Of a DNA stretch of 64,000 nucleotides, positions 1-13,900 are shown piece after piece. The notes under the pieces were generated by a model. The model did not search any database and was not told the DNA's origin. It was given only the letters and a program-made list of their open reading frames with translations. The stretch's first letter is position 1. The number at the start of each line of letters is the position of its first letter. The DNA comes from Protonemura montana (Eukaryota; Arthropoda; Insecta; Plecoptera; Nemouridae): positions 7,472,570 to 7,536,569 of the forward strand of contig OX387602.1 in assembly GCA_947568835.1 (NCBI GenBank), in the 5' to 3' direction. The position numbers and the translations under genes are program-made.

Positions 1-1837
1 CAAAGCGAGGTCTAGTTCCCGTTTCTATGTATGCATACACACCATCTACGCCTACGATCGTCTCTCTAAAACTAGTTCTGAGTGCAGCAGTTGTTGAAAT
101 ATTCAAAGTTGGTTTAGCTTGAGCGGGTAATTGTATTGTTTAGAAGAGCTCTTGGTCGAAAGCAGCGATGTGCCGTCTGGGTTGTCCCCGTTGGCTCTTA
201 GCGTCCTCATACTTTTCACCCGCGTTTTGAATTCATCGCGGGCTCGCTTCAAAAGCATTCAAATATACGCCGACCGCAACGCATAAGTTCAACTATTGCT
301 GCGCCATGCCCGCCACTAAATCCTTGTTATACCGCCTCATTGCGTTCATATTTACCTACGAGTGTGCTTTCCTTGGTCCCGCGTTGCCGGACAAAGTTCC
401 TCCCGTCGATGTATTGGTTTAGTATACGCTACGCTTCCGACTTTAAGGAACTTGCTTTTATATTAACTTTTCGAAGAAGAAAAGTTTCTTCGCAAACTGA
501 TTTTTGCATGAAAAGTATACTGAAAGAAAATCGCGTGCATAACACATGACACCAACTCATGTGAATAAAAAAAAAACATTTTTTCTTATTTTTTTTTATG
601 TGAAGTAGATTTTTAAACAGGAAATTGGATTTGAATGCACGCATGCGCTGATATGGGTCAGGCTTAGTTGGCATCAGCTAACTAATTAAAACCATGCATC
701 AGAAAGTATTACCATATTTAATATTACTGGCATGCGATAACCTTATTTTGATTGTGACGGTCGACCACACAAGCATCCCATGCCAGCGAATGCTATACGC
801 ATATTCACTTTGATTACATTTTATCCGATTGCCTCTAACTAATTGGACCGTTATCCAAATAGGATGCATCAATCATCGAAATTGTCGGATTCAATGAAAA
901 TTGACTGGCGAACTGTAATCGTTTGGTATTTATTTTAAATGTACGCTCGGATGTCGCAGAGAAAATCAATCCGTTGTTAGAGCCAGAAGCGGCGTTAATC
1001 TCTGTCTGCAAAGCTGCGTCCAATCTCACAGAAAACACAGGCAGAAGAGGGGCTAACCTGCCCCGAGCCCCGGCACGCACCGAATACAAACTACTTTTCT
1101 CTTTCTTCTAGGAGAAAGGTAACTAACAATGAAATTAAAGCAAGCGGCAGGGCTGCCACCGAAGTAGCGAGGTAGGGCTGGAACTGGAATCGTGGAAAAC
1201 CCCGGAGATGCACTTCTAGAGGCAAAGGAACTTATCCAACCGTGATATGAATATTTTATGGTGTTTTCTCATTTCGTATTATTTTTTTTTTTGCTTATTG
1301 CATGCATAGTTATGAGGAGTTTTTGTTTTGTTAAATAGAAAACTCTGTACCGCTTGAGTTTGCTTGTGCTGAAGTCGAACGTTGACTAAAGCGAGCAACT
1401 TAATAAGATTCTAAACATTTGACTCTTCACAAAAGAACAATCACAGGACAATTTGCTGTTTTCTAGATGTATATCATTAAATTACATTTCTCAGCAATAT
1501 AAGCTCGTTGCGAAACAAAAACAGTGTTTTTGTTGTTGTTAAAAGTATTGATTTCGAAATCTAAGTACAGCCGCCTTCTCAAGTTACCTAAGTCGCAATC
1601 CGTGGACGTAGATTTGATTCAAAACGTATACGACGAAAAAAAATATCCCAGAAAAACAAAACACCATCCAACAAGAACAACAACAGCAAGAGAAAAACTT
1701 TCCAATTGGAAATACGAAAGAAAACTGTGCGAACAAGCGAAGAAACAGCCATTACCTTCCGTCAATCTCAGCGTGCGATTCAGCAGCGACAAATACAATA
1801 TTCCGAACGACACGGCAAGCCAGAAAAAACACACGCC

Positions 1838-1856
1838 CACACACACACACACACAC
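1838..1856. repeat. (CA)n microsatellite
   Basis: About nine uninterrupted CA units, directly visible. They give rise to a spurious His/Thr-rich open frame. Confidence 0.9.
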
Positions 1857-2220
1857 CAACGCTGCAACATTCAGCAGACTTTCCCGAATCCCGTCCATTT
1901 GTTTCCCGCCACGGTGCTCCTCCACTTTATCGAGTATGAAGTTAAGTCAGCCAGTGAAAGAAAGCAGAGGAGCACGAAATCCATCTGCTATGATGGAGGA
2001 AACGATAAAAGCAAAATACTTTACAAGTAGAAATAATTTGAAATGAAACTGGCAAATGGTGATCGCCTCAATTTTTCTAATCTAAACGATCTGTTTGCAA
2101 CGGGCGATGTTGGAACGTAGAGAGGAGGCCCGGTGCTTGCATGGAGACTGTATGATTGATAGCTGAAAACAGCGCATTTGCAGGCCGCATCAAAGCGTGT
2201 GTGCTGCCGAGGTAACGAGC

Positions 2221-2244
2221 ACCACCACCAGCAGCAGCAGCAGC
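2221..2244. repeat. (ACC)3(AGC)n trinucleotide repeat
   Basis: Three ACC units run into about five AGC units, bracketed by GAGC and GCTC. Short compound microsatellite with no convincing coding frame. Confidence 0.8.
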
Positions 2245-4269
2245 GCTCGTCTCAGTGAAGCTGCATGATAAATGAATCAAATATGTCTGATGACTCATCC
2301 CGTGACACGCGGGTGGTGATTTATGCATTGAACTGATGAAAAGTCTGGGTGATTACAATCTAAAAAATGAAATTTTCAAAAGGAGAGCAGATGAAATTTT
2401 TTCAATTCACTTCACTGGAAAATGCTTCGCAAGATTGAGTCGGAAGTAATGAAACGTCACTGTATAATATGTGTGTATGCGTAAATGTTCTTGCTGCGTC
2501 TCAAAACGTACCGTTGGGCTCGCATTTTTGTTGGTCGTATCTTATTTCTTTTTATTTCAACGGTATTAGGTCACTCGAACGCTACCACAGGAAAAAAAAT
2601 CGTTGGAAATCTGGTAATGATTTCAGGGTAGATTTACGCAATTACCAATAGCGCGATATAATATTCTACTGGAAATTAATGGAGTTATGAATCAGCGTGC
2701 CATAGGAGTGAAGTATGTTTAATTCCAATGGGATATCAATTTCATGACATTTCATCATTTTATGGTTGGCGAGGCAGAATTTTATTTTTGCAAAAAAGTT
2801 ATCAACAATTAACATAGTTATCCCTACACAATTTAGATTCAAATTTCAATTATATCTGACTTTGAATTGCAATTAAATTAATGAAAATACTACTAGTACA
2901 CTTCAAACATACCAACTGCAACAACGAATTCGCTATAATTGAATCGAATAATTGCTATCTAAATCCAGGCTAACTTTAGGTGACTCTCGAATGACTATTA
3001 ATTCCAATTATTTCACTGTTTTGTGTTTTGATCATATGTTAATAAGCACATAACTATAAACTGATTCTCTGTCTCTGAAACGTATTGTATTCTGTATAAT
3101 ATGCTCGGTCTTGTGCTCAGCTTGCACAAACATACGTACCCGACATTGTGCTTTGTTGTGTAGTAAACGAACCGCAAATATTTAATTAATAAATGTACCT
3201 TTACACGCAGCACCACTCTGTAGGTACAGAGAGAGCGTGCAAGATGCTTCCTGAGCTCAAATCGTGATAGTACTGCATTGGAAGAGAAACCCTCCTACAT
3301 CCAGAATCTTGATAACTATTACCCTTTTTCTAGTTTTCCCGGTGTTCTGTTCTTTAATCTACATAGAGGAGAGACAAACTGCGTTGAAGAAAAGCAAGCG
3401 ATGGCTGATGCAGACTTTGTCGAAATGACTGTAGTTTAATTTGCATCCAAAATCACAATCTCGTCTACGGAAAAGAAACTGAAGTGAGGATCTAATTAGT
3501 TGAACATTTCAGAGAAAAGCAAGAAAAAACCAATGAGAAGCACTTGCATGAAATTAAACAATAAAGCATTGCAATGTGCCACCGAGGGTTTTAATTAAAT
3601 TGTATGTAATTAATTGTTGTGATTCAGAAAAAATGTTTTTTTTTGTCGAAGAGTTTTAGCCACAAGTTCCAAAAAAAAAAATTCTTTGTGTCTGTGAATG
3701 AAAATAAGCTGCAGAAAACAAGAATTTGAAAACTGTATTTCGCGATTTTTTTTGAATCAGAAACTATTGTGTACCTAAAACTTCGTACGAGCTAAATGTT
3801 ATTCCAATCTGCTTCGGCGTTATCATTTTCCAGAAACTAGCAGTTGAATTTTAATTGGCAACATTCAATAGCAACTATTACTTGGAAAATCGTGTAATTG
3901 CACTAGTTTTCAATAGTAACATCAGTTGACTAATTAGAACGCGTGTCGTGAACAGTATTCAAACACGAACAGTCTAGAAGCCAGCCAGCACAGGTCGCCA
4001 TGGTGAGTTGCTTCTTATCATTTTCCACTCGTGCAAAGTTTGTTAATGTTGATGAGAAATTCTAAAGTGTCTGTAATCTGACAAAGATATTCTCTTTTGA
4101 TGACAAAGGCAATGGCGGCGGTTTATGATGCTTCGTCAGAGTTGACATAATGCCTCAGGAAGTACAGCGTCCCCGTTCGAACATCGAAGAGGTCTCGAAG
4201 AGATAGCTTCTTAGCGTCGTGCCGGGATACGGAGGTGCCAGACGTTTTGACAAAGAGATACGTGTTGTT

Positions 4270-4292
4270 GGGTGGTTGGGAGGGTTGGGGGG
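4270..4292 (+). other. Potential G-quadruplex motif
   Basis: Four G-tracts on the plus strand (GGG, GGG, GGG, GGGGGG) are separated by loops of 5, 1 and 2 bases, which meets the usual G3+N1-7 definition. Whether it folds or matters is unknown. Confidence 0.6.
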
Positions 4293-7200
4293 TATGAGCC
4301 CGTTGAACAGAACACACGTCGTTAACGTTTAACCCTAGACCCAGGGGAAATGTCTCTTGTTTGAACGACAACGCAATCTCCGCGTGTATGCAGCCCTGTT
4401 GATTAGTGATTACTCGTAGACAGTTTACGTATTGTGCACTTGACTGCTTATGAAGTGCGCAAATGTAGGTACTCTAATCTATACCGTGGCGCGAATGTGA
4501 AGTCATCGCAACGTAATATAAGTATTTTAGTTGGAAGACTTTAATTATAACTCGTGTTGATCGGTAAAACAGCAAGTAAGTGCACGAAATAGGACCTCGC
4601 TGCTGGGGCGCTTAAGTTTTAGAAACACTCGACAGTTGCAAAGTAGCTAGGCAAATTACTTGGCGCACTGGAATGAGGGCGGGAGAGCAGTTTTCGAACC
4701 CAACTTTCGTCCAAAAACACCATTAAAGTGGCCACAGAGTAACTAGCCGCGCCCGCCACTGCAAACCTGGCAATGACAAGTTGTTGTGCACACAAGAAGA
4801 CATTTATCAATCTGTAAGGATTATATTAGCCTGCATCAATCAGTCCTTGAATGGTATGTTGGACTTGAAACGATTTTTCTGTTGGTTGCTTTGGTGTACG
4901 TGATTTTCAAGTAATATCTCTAGGTCCATTGTTGAATAGCACACTTTTCATATCTCAGACTTATGTCTTCATTTGTGTCATTGTTGAAGAATCTGCGGTG
5001 GGAAAACCGCGACGCCGGCGTCGAGCTAAACAGAGTTTTCCGCTGGCTGTGCGAGCGTCGGTGGCTCGGCGTCGATCGATCGCCGATGGAAAACAATGAG
5101 CCAGACGAGGAGATCCGCAATGCGGAGTCTCATGCACATCCAGTCCGAATCTCTCTCTCTTACGCTTTGCACACATGCCCACCACCCGCCCGTCTACCCG
5201 CCTACAGTAGAGCAGAAACCAGGAACAAGCGACATCGAATTCCCGTCCATCTGTCCAGCGTACTGGCACGACATGCATGTCCGATATACAGGACTGGGGA
5301 AAAATGCTGGATGCATGCATCGGGAGCGGAGAGAATTCGCGCTTTTATTGTCGAGTCTGGACGACGACGACGACGGCGACGGTGAACGACAACGAAGGCG
5401 GCGTCAACTTTGAGTTGAAACGTAAATTGACATTGTGTTATGCGTGGAATTTAATTCTGTTTTTGCTGAGGTAATCTCGGTTGCGAAACATTTGTTTCCA
5501 GCTGGCGAAAAAGATCAACTTGTTTTCGCCAATGTCTGTCTATGGCAAGCGTACACGTGGCAGAATGGGGGCGGGTGTAGGGTGGGGGCGCGAAGGCTTG
5601 GAAGAGTGATTGAAATTAATGTAAACAAACGCGTTCACGCTTTCATTAAAGCAGGGTGATGCTTAAACATTTTTGAACGGAAATTAATTCGATGTTCAGC
5701 TACGTCGCTTTCAAAGCTATTGCGTATTTGAGAATTGTACAGCGTGAAACTGGGTCCACATATTACACTAAATTTCAACCACACATAGATTTATTTGACC
5801 AGAGATTTGACCCCTCGAAACAACAAACAAGTCTTCGAGTTTCATTGATCTCGTCTCGGGTATCTCACGTCGCTAACCGTATGATTCATCTCACGAAAAA
5901 AAAAAAACATTCAAAAATATTTTTTTCTCTACCTCAGGCTCGCATACTGACTTTCCCATCTATCTTCTTCCAATCTCCCCATTTCCAAGTAATTCTGCCA
6001 TCCCATTCCATTCCTCCAGTCTCGTTCAAACAGACCCCCGCCGCCTGACACAGGTCGGTCAACAGAAACCTACAATATGGCAACCGTTACTGCAGCGCGA
6101 CCCCACAAACTCGAGACCTGTGCGCACGGGCACGAGCAATTGTTTCCCTTTCTAGTGTGTCAACAATTTATTCTTGAGCCCACTTTTCTCGCCTGTAGAG
6201 CCTGTAAAACAATTACATTTTTATGCCACTCTCTTTCCGTGCGAGTGCTAGGCAGAGAGAACCGACGGCGACGACGGTGGGGACTACGATGGTGGAAAAG
6301 CTCGAGATGAGAATGCTCGGGGTAGATGCTCTAAAACGTTAAGAGAAGTCGTCACCCGAAACGTTCCGTTAGGCATTGGCACGACATCGTGTCGATTGTT
6401 ACAATTCGAATAAGCGTCTTGTTTAGTTCCGGGCATTTTCTTTTTTGAACTTCTCTGTCATGTAAATTCTGTTTAGATTACCCAGAGACACAATGTTTAA
6501 GTGTGAACATAGCCCTGGGTCGCATTAATTTCCTACGGAGGAAGCATGGTGCTTGCTAATTAGGCTGTTGTATCTCAAAGAATGTCGCAACTAGTTCTTT
6601 GTGAGAGGAAACGCCCCAATACCGTCGTATCTCCTCTCTCTCACTGAATCTCACAGATACATCTTACAGCTAAGTAGTAAAGTGTACCTATTTAGCAGGA
6701 ACTACCTAGACCACCTCATCGCACGGCTGCAAATCACATCGTTTCAAAATTCATTACAAAGTGCGATGATTAGCTCGTTAAATTGATGTTAGCTACACAC
6801 AAACACGAAATAATAAAAAACTTTCTGAACACACCTCTGGGAAATCCACCCCGTTTCGGTCGGTTACTTGGAAAAGTTCTCGGTGCGACCTAGATTCTGA
6901 TTGAAACTTATCTACTGCTATGGGAGATAATTTGAGAGCTCATTTTCAGCACTTTTGGCTCGTGTCACGTTTTCGCTCTCAAGCAGTGGAGCCAAGTCTT
7001 TTCTAAAAAGCGCTAAAATGAGTCGTACGATTCAAGTAAACCCATGGCGGTGAACCACCAACGTGGACTTTGCTGCATTCCGTTAATAATTGAGGTGCTA
7101 ATAAATGCTTCATCCAGTTGTACAGTCGAGAGAAACATGTGCCAACTACCCAAAGATACGTCTGTGAAAGTGCATAAAATAGCGGCTTCTTAGTCTACAC

Positions 7201-10200
7201 AAGACATAAGCAAAACTCGAAAGAGTCAAAAGCTTGCCAGCTAGATACTCATCCAATTAAGCTAATTACTAATTTGATGATAACAAACAACTTTGCCATC
7301 CTCGTTAGTATTTTTTCGTGTTTCGTTAATGGCTGCTTCTGTCTATAGATCCCGATATGTCTTGAAAGGCAGAGCTAACGGCTCTCGCTACACTGAATTT
7401 GCGAAGGAAAACAGCGACTTTTCCTGATTGCAACGGGTTTTCAATGTTTATTACGGGCTTCGTTTTTCAATTAGTGAGAACAACTAAACGAAACCTTCAG
7501 CAATATACGCTGTAAAGTCCATCGTAGCTATTTTTCTCATTTTCCTTGAGTGCATTTTCTTTCACACTTAATCACTGAACTTTTTATACAACTAGAAGAG
7601 TTTAATTAAACTATAGGAAGATATTGAATGGCTCGAGGAAGGAAAAGTCTATTAGCGATACTTCAGGGCAAAGAATGGAACTATTTATCATTTTGTTATA
7701 CTGCTATACCACTTAAGGAAAACTTTACTTGTACTAGTAGGGGTCTTTTAGTTTTGTAAGGATAGCTTAGAAAATTCTTGCCACAAATATTTTATTGGTG
7801 ATGCCAATAGAAAAGAGCATACACTTAGTGTTTCATCATATAAAATGAAGAAAGCACTGCACAGTCATACAAACTAGATTATGTTTTATTAGCGAAACTA
7901 ATTTTATATAAGTGTACATCATCTCCAATTCATGAGCAGCAAATCTTGATGGAAGATTTTTACTCGCGTTGCGCTGGTTGAAATGCATGAATAGTTCATG
8001 GACCTACCCGATCGCGTGGTGGTGCTGAAGAAGAGAGAACTCAGGCGTTAATCCGCGGCAAAGACACTCTATTATTGATCAATTCTTACATCACTTCATC
8101 AAACATAGGCAAGACGTGGTTTTCCATCAGCCGTGGGGTTCGGTTTCACCCAATCCCCAGCCCAACCTCGATTCACCACCATTCTTTTGCAAGGAAGACT
8201 GAAAAATTTTGTACTGAAAAAAAAGTTCGCCGGGGGGGTAAGAACGTAAGTCAGGTAGGGTGCGAAACAAAAATGTTTTGAAAAATTAAACTTCGTGCTC
8301 CGATACTTTCAGTCAGAGAACTTTTTTAAATTCTTGCAAAATAAGGCTTTTTGAATGAGTTGGTAAAAACTATGTTACGTTCAAAAACGATATATCAAGG
8401 ACGTTCAGCTGAAGGTCACATGTTACTCGCATTTGTCTTGGTTTTAATCCTAATGGTTTTTAATAATGAACATTATTTGGTGTTTTTTTTTATTATTTTC
8501 TGTTTGCTAACTAATAATTAGAAATATCTGATGTACCAACTAAAAGAGCTAACATTCCGAACAAAACAAGTGTGTACCTCCTTTATGGTCTTGTTCACCA
8601 TACACCGTGATTGAAGTAACAAATGTAGAGCCAGAGCTACGTGTTTCTAGTTTCAATTAAACCAGAGTATGAAGAAATACATTCGGATTCAGACTTACAT
8701 TTCAAAAACACAAATGCCGTATACAAGAAATCTATAATGTAGTGCGCTGAGCTTCAAACCAGACTTCCATATCCTCCACAGACAAAAAGTCTGAAAATAG
8801 TTTTACCATTGGGTGTATAGGTTGTTTCACGTCGTCATGGTTGTTCGGGTACAAGAAAGTGTGTTAGCATATTAAGTTAATAACATTGATTAACACGGAA
8901 TGAAAGCGTGTCCAATGTCTTTTCACGATAATAAACCACGAATTTACACAATTATAAAAAAAAAAAAAAAATGAAATTAATCGTGTATGACCAGAAAGTA
9001 TAGAATACGGTGGTCCGACTTCGACCAGTGCGTTTCATGTTCCCTCGAAAACAAAATCTATTGCCGATATTTCACTACCGGCTTAGCTATCCCGAACAAT
9101 TGGCGCTGCGCTAAACATTGATTTCTCGGCATGCAAGGCTACGACCAATAATGCACCAAATAATCAAAACTGCGCGTTGTCATAAATTGGATAGGAATTT
9201 TCTCCTCCGGGCTTGGAGGTTTTCGTGTTTGGTATAAGATTCATTCCAACGTCATTGCCATTGCGTTCAAATTGCTAAAGCAAGCGACGTGACAACAAGA
9301 TAGGATGTGTAGCATGGCTTTTGTAACCAAATGAAAGCTTTTTGCGTCTTAACGCTTTTTTTCCAATTAATTTTCGTAGAACGAAGGCTAGAGAGCAAGC
9401 CACGTGGCGTTCCAGCAAAGGGTTAAAGCGTAGGAACTAGAGCTGCGGAAAGAAAGGGCTGCGTGCAGGGCTATTGTTGTTCGAGGCTTTGTCTCTGCGT
9501 CAAGGCGAAGGTGGAGCAGGAAGCAGGATGTTAGAGAACTGACGCCAGCACACCACACACGGGCTTCTTACACGGGCAATGAAAGCAGCTTCGGTTCTAT
9601 GCAAGAAATAGAGGCTTGCACAGGTTATGTATCACGTTACTGGCCCTTTTAAAGATAATTTTACGGATTGCTATCATACGTGTGAAAATTATCTTACTTT
9701 TTTTCTTAGGTGATAAGCCCGGGCCGCAAGCCAGTGTTCTCCAGTAAGTTTTGTTAGTTGTATACCAAACTATTCTAAGATTTTAATTATAACAGGTGTT
9801 TCATCGATATATCCAATAATTACTAGAATTCCAGGCTGTGGATGCAGATGAGTTCAACACAAACAGTTTTATCAGAAATTTGAAACTTAGAGCCGATAGT
9901 TTGTTAAAGTTTTGCTGGATCTCGTCAAACCCAACATGGGTCTACTACATCCATATTAACTGAACTTCAGCTATGAGCTCGTGGATTATAGACACCAAAC
10001 CACTGTACCCAACCCGCGGCAAGAATAAACAGACAGTATGCAGACGGAGACGGTTTCTAGTCGAGCTGTGTCCGTACATTTAAAGGAACCACAAACTTCC
10101 ATGTTTAAAATTTAAACCGAGTTAAGTTGCTATGACCAGATATGAGAAGTGGTGTGGTGGGGATATGGGTTGGAACGGGTCGGATTAACTTCCGCTGTTG

Positions 10201-10834
10201 TGAAAATTGTGTGTAAAGATGAATTGAAACTTTCTCCTCCGTCTCTGTCGCTCTCTCGATCTCCGTCTCATTCTCTCTTAAAGATAATATAGGACTAGCA
10301 AACTCGCGAGTTTACGATTTTCGACAGTGAAAAACGATCCGGCTAACCAGACACAATCATTAATTTAGTTTTGTTTAAATTAATTACCATAATTTTTAAT
10401 TAGCTTTCAGCGTTTCTCCCGTTTTGAAATTCAAGTTTCAACGTTCTCCCTATTTAAACAACAGCACATGCGACCAGTGCTACCGCAGTACTGTGAAAGA
10501 CTAATCCATTATGAAACTCAGAGGAGAGCAGGTACCTTCGTAACGCACACTCCAGAGAATACCAGTATCTTTTGCCTCAAGTTAAAGCAGTACTCTTCAT
10601 TATGAATAAGACTAAAGGACGTTAAAACTTCACATTGCAATGATAGCAATTCGCGGGCAACGACGGAAAAAGCATCATATGTCAACAACAAGACAGTGGG
10701 AGCAACGTTTTCTTCTTTTATTAGCCACAAAGAGAGTAAAATAGACCAAGCTTTCACCCCGGTCCTCATTGCGTTTTATATCCTGCTCCGTTTTACGATA
10801 CGAGGTTTGCCAAAACGTCGGCCGTGGTGCACGC

Positions 10835-10976
10835 CATTTACTAATTTCCTTGTCACAAAATGGCGGGAATTGATGCTGCACAACATTTACTAACATCCAT
10901 ATCACAAAATGGCGGACATTGATGCTGCACGACATTTACTAACTTCCCTGTCACAAAATGGCGGACAAACGAGAAT
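10835..10976. repeat. Tandem repeat, 49-bp unit, about three copies
   Basis: Three consecutive units begin with CATTTACTAA at 10835, 10884 and 10933, an exact 49-base period. Each carries a CACAAAATGGCGG core, and the first two continue into TTGATGCTGCAC. The third stops after the core. Differences between units are a few substitutions, so the array is fairly young or constrained. The core resembles the AAnATGGCGGC site of YY1/Pleiohomeotic zinc-finger proteins. That resemblance is an observation, not proof of binding. Confidence 0.9.
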
Positions 10977-13900
10977 TATAAAGTTTGATATCACCCAATG
11001 TAGCGTGCGTTCCTCTTGAAATACCTCAAACGACTCTGTAAAATGAAACGCATTTTTTATGAATGAAATACTAATCATCCATTGCCAAGAGATGGTGCTT
11101 CCTTATTTCCATGTTAATATTCGCACCTATTGAAGAGCCCCGGAAGAGTACTTGTACAACCTGATGAAAATTTAAAGCGTGTGGTTATTATTTTCCATCA
11201 AGTCTTCAATTTAGCGTTAGGAGTCCTTGCAAAACATTCAAGCCTTATAACAATAAAGATTTCTTCTATAAATCGCAATAGTCACATGGATTCTACAGAG
11301 TCTTATTAAATACCATAACCTATTTTTCTTACAAAATGTGCATTGAAACAATATTTTTTTATGGTTCTAGAATGGTTCTTGTATGGTTCTAGCTTTATAT
11401 TGAGTTGTTAGAACCTGAAAGACTGACCCATAGAAGAGGACTTCGCAGGTTTTAATCAAATTCATGAAAGCTTCAGTTAAAGTTGCCAACTTAAAAAATT
11501 TGATGCGGAGAGAGTTCGCTTTTCGAGCGGCACGGCAAAAGCGGCTTTTCTTTTTTTTTTGCAATTATTTCAGAATGCAAATCTCCCAATGCCGAGTGTA
11601 GTCGTATTTTCACTCGCCCTCCGCGAAATGTTTGACGTTTATGTGATATGTTCGCACTGGGCGAAGAAGCGAATCGAATTCGAACTGCCTAGGAACTGCG
11701 AGCGCACATTTGGTGCCATTACGGCTTTCATAAAGAACTCTTATTGAACGACTACCAGAAGTATTATGCAAATCAAGATAGAGAATGGCCCAGGGAGTTT
11801 TTTTTGCCCCCCGACTCGAGTTTAATGGGCAGTGTTTTCATCTAACTCAGATTTTGAATAGTTTGAGGTTGCCGGAAAGACCTTCAACTAAACGCCCATT
11901 ACTGCTAAGGAAGGTTAGGCTGGAGATGGTTGAGGCTTATTGACGCTAACCAAGTAACCATTACAGCATAGTGATATGCATCGCAATAGTTGACAATTAT
12001 TGAGCACACAATCATATATTCATTTCGCAATTGGCTGATCACAATACATGAGACTAAATTAGAGGTCTCGTTCAAAGTCTGACAGTTCATGAATCTTGCA
12101 ATGAAGTTACAACCGCCACGAATCTCCACGGCAATGTCAAATAGCAATACACACAGACAATCGCATTCTCATCGTGTCCGGAGCTAAATGGAAGATGGAA
12201 GAATTTTCCCATCCAAAGAAAAACCCCATTTATAAAAAATATATAACTCCACGTGAAAGTGGGGTCAGCTTGGCCGTCATATATGTCACCCGATTCACTA
12301 CTTGACCCAGCCTATATTGGTCTTGTTCGGTGTCCGTTCATCTTACAGGAAAACCATCGCGGCCTCCCCCTGTATGAATCTAGATCCTACCCTTTAACAT
12401 CGTCTTTTTGAGGCTTTCTATATTTTGGAGCAGCCCCTTTTATATACCACAAGCATCGCTCAATCTTCATGTTTGTAAAACAACGAAATATATCCACTTT
12501 TATTATTACCTATACGCCTCACAATAAATAATGTTTTCCATCTTCAAAAGAATACATGGAGTTGTATCACAATATTTACAAAATCAATCCCTTCGGAAGC
12601 ATTTCAGCCTATGCAATAAAGATAAACAAATGTATTATTGCTTTTAGTTGCTGTTTTCGTGGAATAGAAGTCACGGGCACACCTTTCATGTGTAATTTTC
12701 GCTCGAAAAACAATTATGGAAGTGCCGATGGCTGAAAAATGTTGTTTAAAATTTAGAAACTGATATAACGGATAGTATGTCAAATTCTGCTACCAATAAC
12801 GGATAGATTGTAATTCAGTCGAACGGAAATAGATCATACACGGGCAGATGGGTAAAAACAAAAGGTTCGGTAAATTCTTCTGCCAAAAAAAAAATGCAGA
12901 GTAAATATTTTCATTCATTTCAAAATGTACATTGTCAGAATTTGTTAGTGGTACTGATTCGGGTCTGAATTGTCGCGACACGGCCACAAGACGCGATTTC
13001 CGAATGCCACCAACTGATTATTCAGTTTTCCTCCTACTGTCTGATTACATTTGAATTTATTACTCGGCGAAATTTTGTCAAACGACCGAACATGATATTT
13101 ACAGTCTAATATCGCGGTTCAGTCGTAGACACGCAACCAGTCCATTTTTTTTTCCTTTCTCAGCAAAACGAAACAAAATCCAACTTTATTTTAAACACGC
13201 TCTACCTCGTCACTTTTTAGAAAACAAAAAATGTTGTTGCAGGGAATGGTACGTTTTTCGAGCAGCTGATGCAGGTTTTACTGAAAAGAAAACTGTACAG
13301 AGAACTCGTGCGCACAGATGTGTGACTAGGTTTACTAGTCCGGGCGAATAGCATTCACGCTGTAACGAAATAAGGGGACACAACCTTTATGTTAGTACGT
13401 TTTCCCTCGTATTTTTCTGTATCTATCAGCGTTGCGAGGCGTACGGGGCCATTAAATAACGTTCAAGAAAAATGTTGTGAAGATGTTTTCTCGAGATTTT
13501 CATTCGGTACTACTACTTTAAAAAATATACGTGAACTTTGTGATTCAATTTTATTATTTTCGGTTGAAATTGTATATATATCGCGAGCAAAATTTCATCT
13601 TGAAAGATGCAAAACATTCTGCAACGAACCAGACGCTAAAATCGCGCGAAATTCGGATGGGTATAAAACCAACCTAGTTCAATAAAGTAGCGGCTGATTT
13701 GTCGTTGGGCACAAAGTGCAGTACTAGAACAAAGTCACCCTTTTTATTTAGGGCATACTGTTTAAAAAAAAGTTGCTAGCGTTCTTTGCATTTTCGCAAA
13801 GTATCAACAAGTCTACAATTATTTGTTGCTGACTTCATTCTCCAGAAATAAAGATTTGACAAACGCTTACCGCATCATTACTGTAGTGTTATGTAGTCTT

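Larger units (their letters stand above)
1..10834. other. Non-coding stretch, probable intron of the neuroligin gene
   Basis: I recognise no exon, RNA gene or transposon body here. It contains simple repeats, two CpG-richer patches (about 4960-5410 and 9370-9560) and a G-quadruplex motif listed separately. Open frames up to 168 codons occur, but the longest (1524-2030) runs through a CA microsatellite and has no recognisable domain. Since the neuroligin exon at 35776-36286 reads leftward, this is most simply part of its first intron. That is an inference, because no downstream neuroligin exon is seen in the window. Confidence 0.5.

Noticed and set aside
1524-2030. 168-codon open frame
   Set aside because: It runs through a CA microsatellite and is Lys/Thr/His-rich without any domain or coding signature.
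6350-6375. CCCGAAACGTTCC as a second hammerhead-like site
   Set aside because: No CUGAUGA-like box or pairing arms in the required order.
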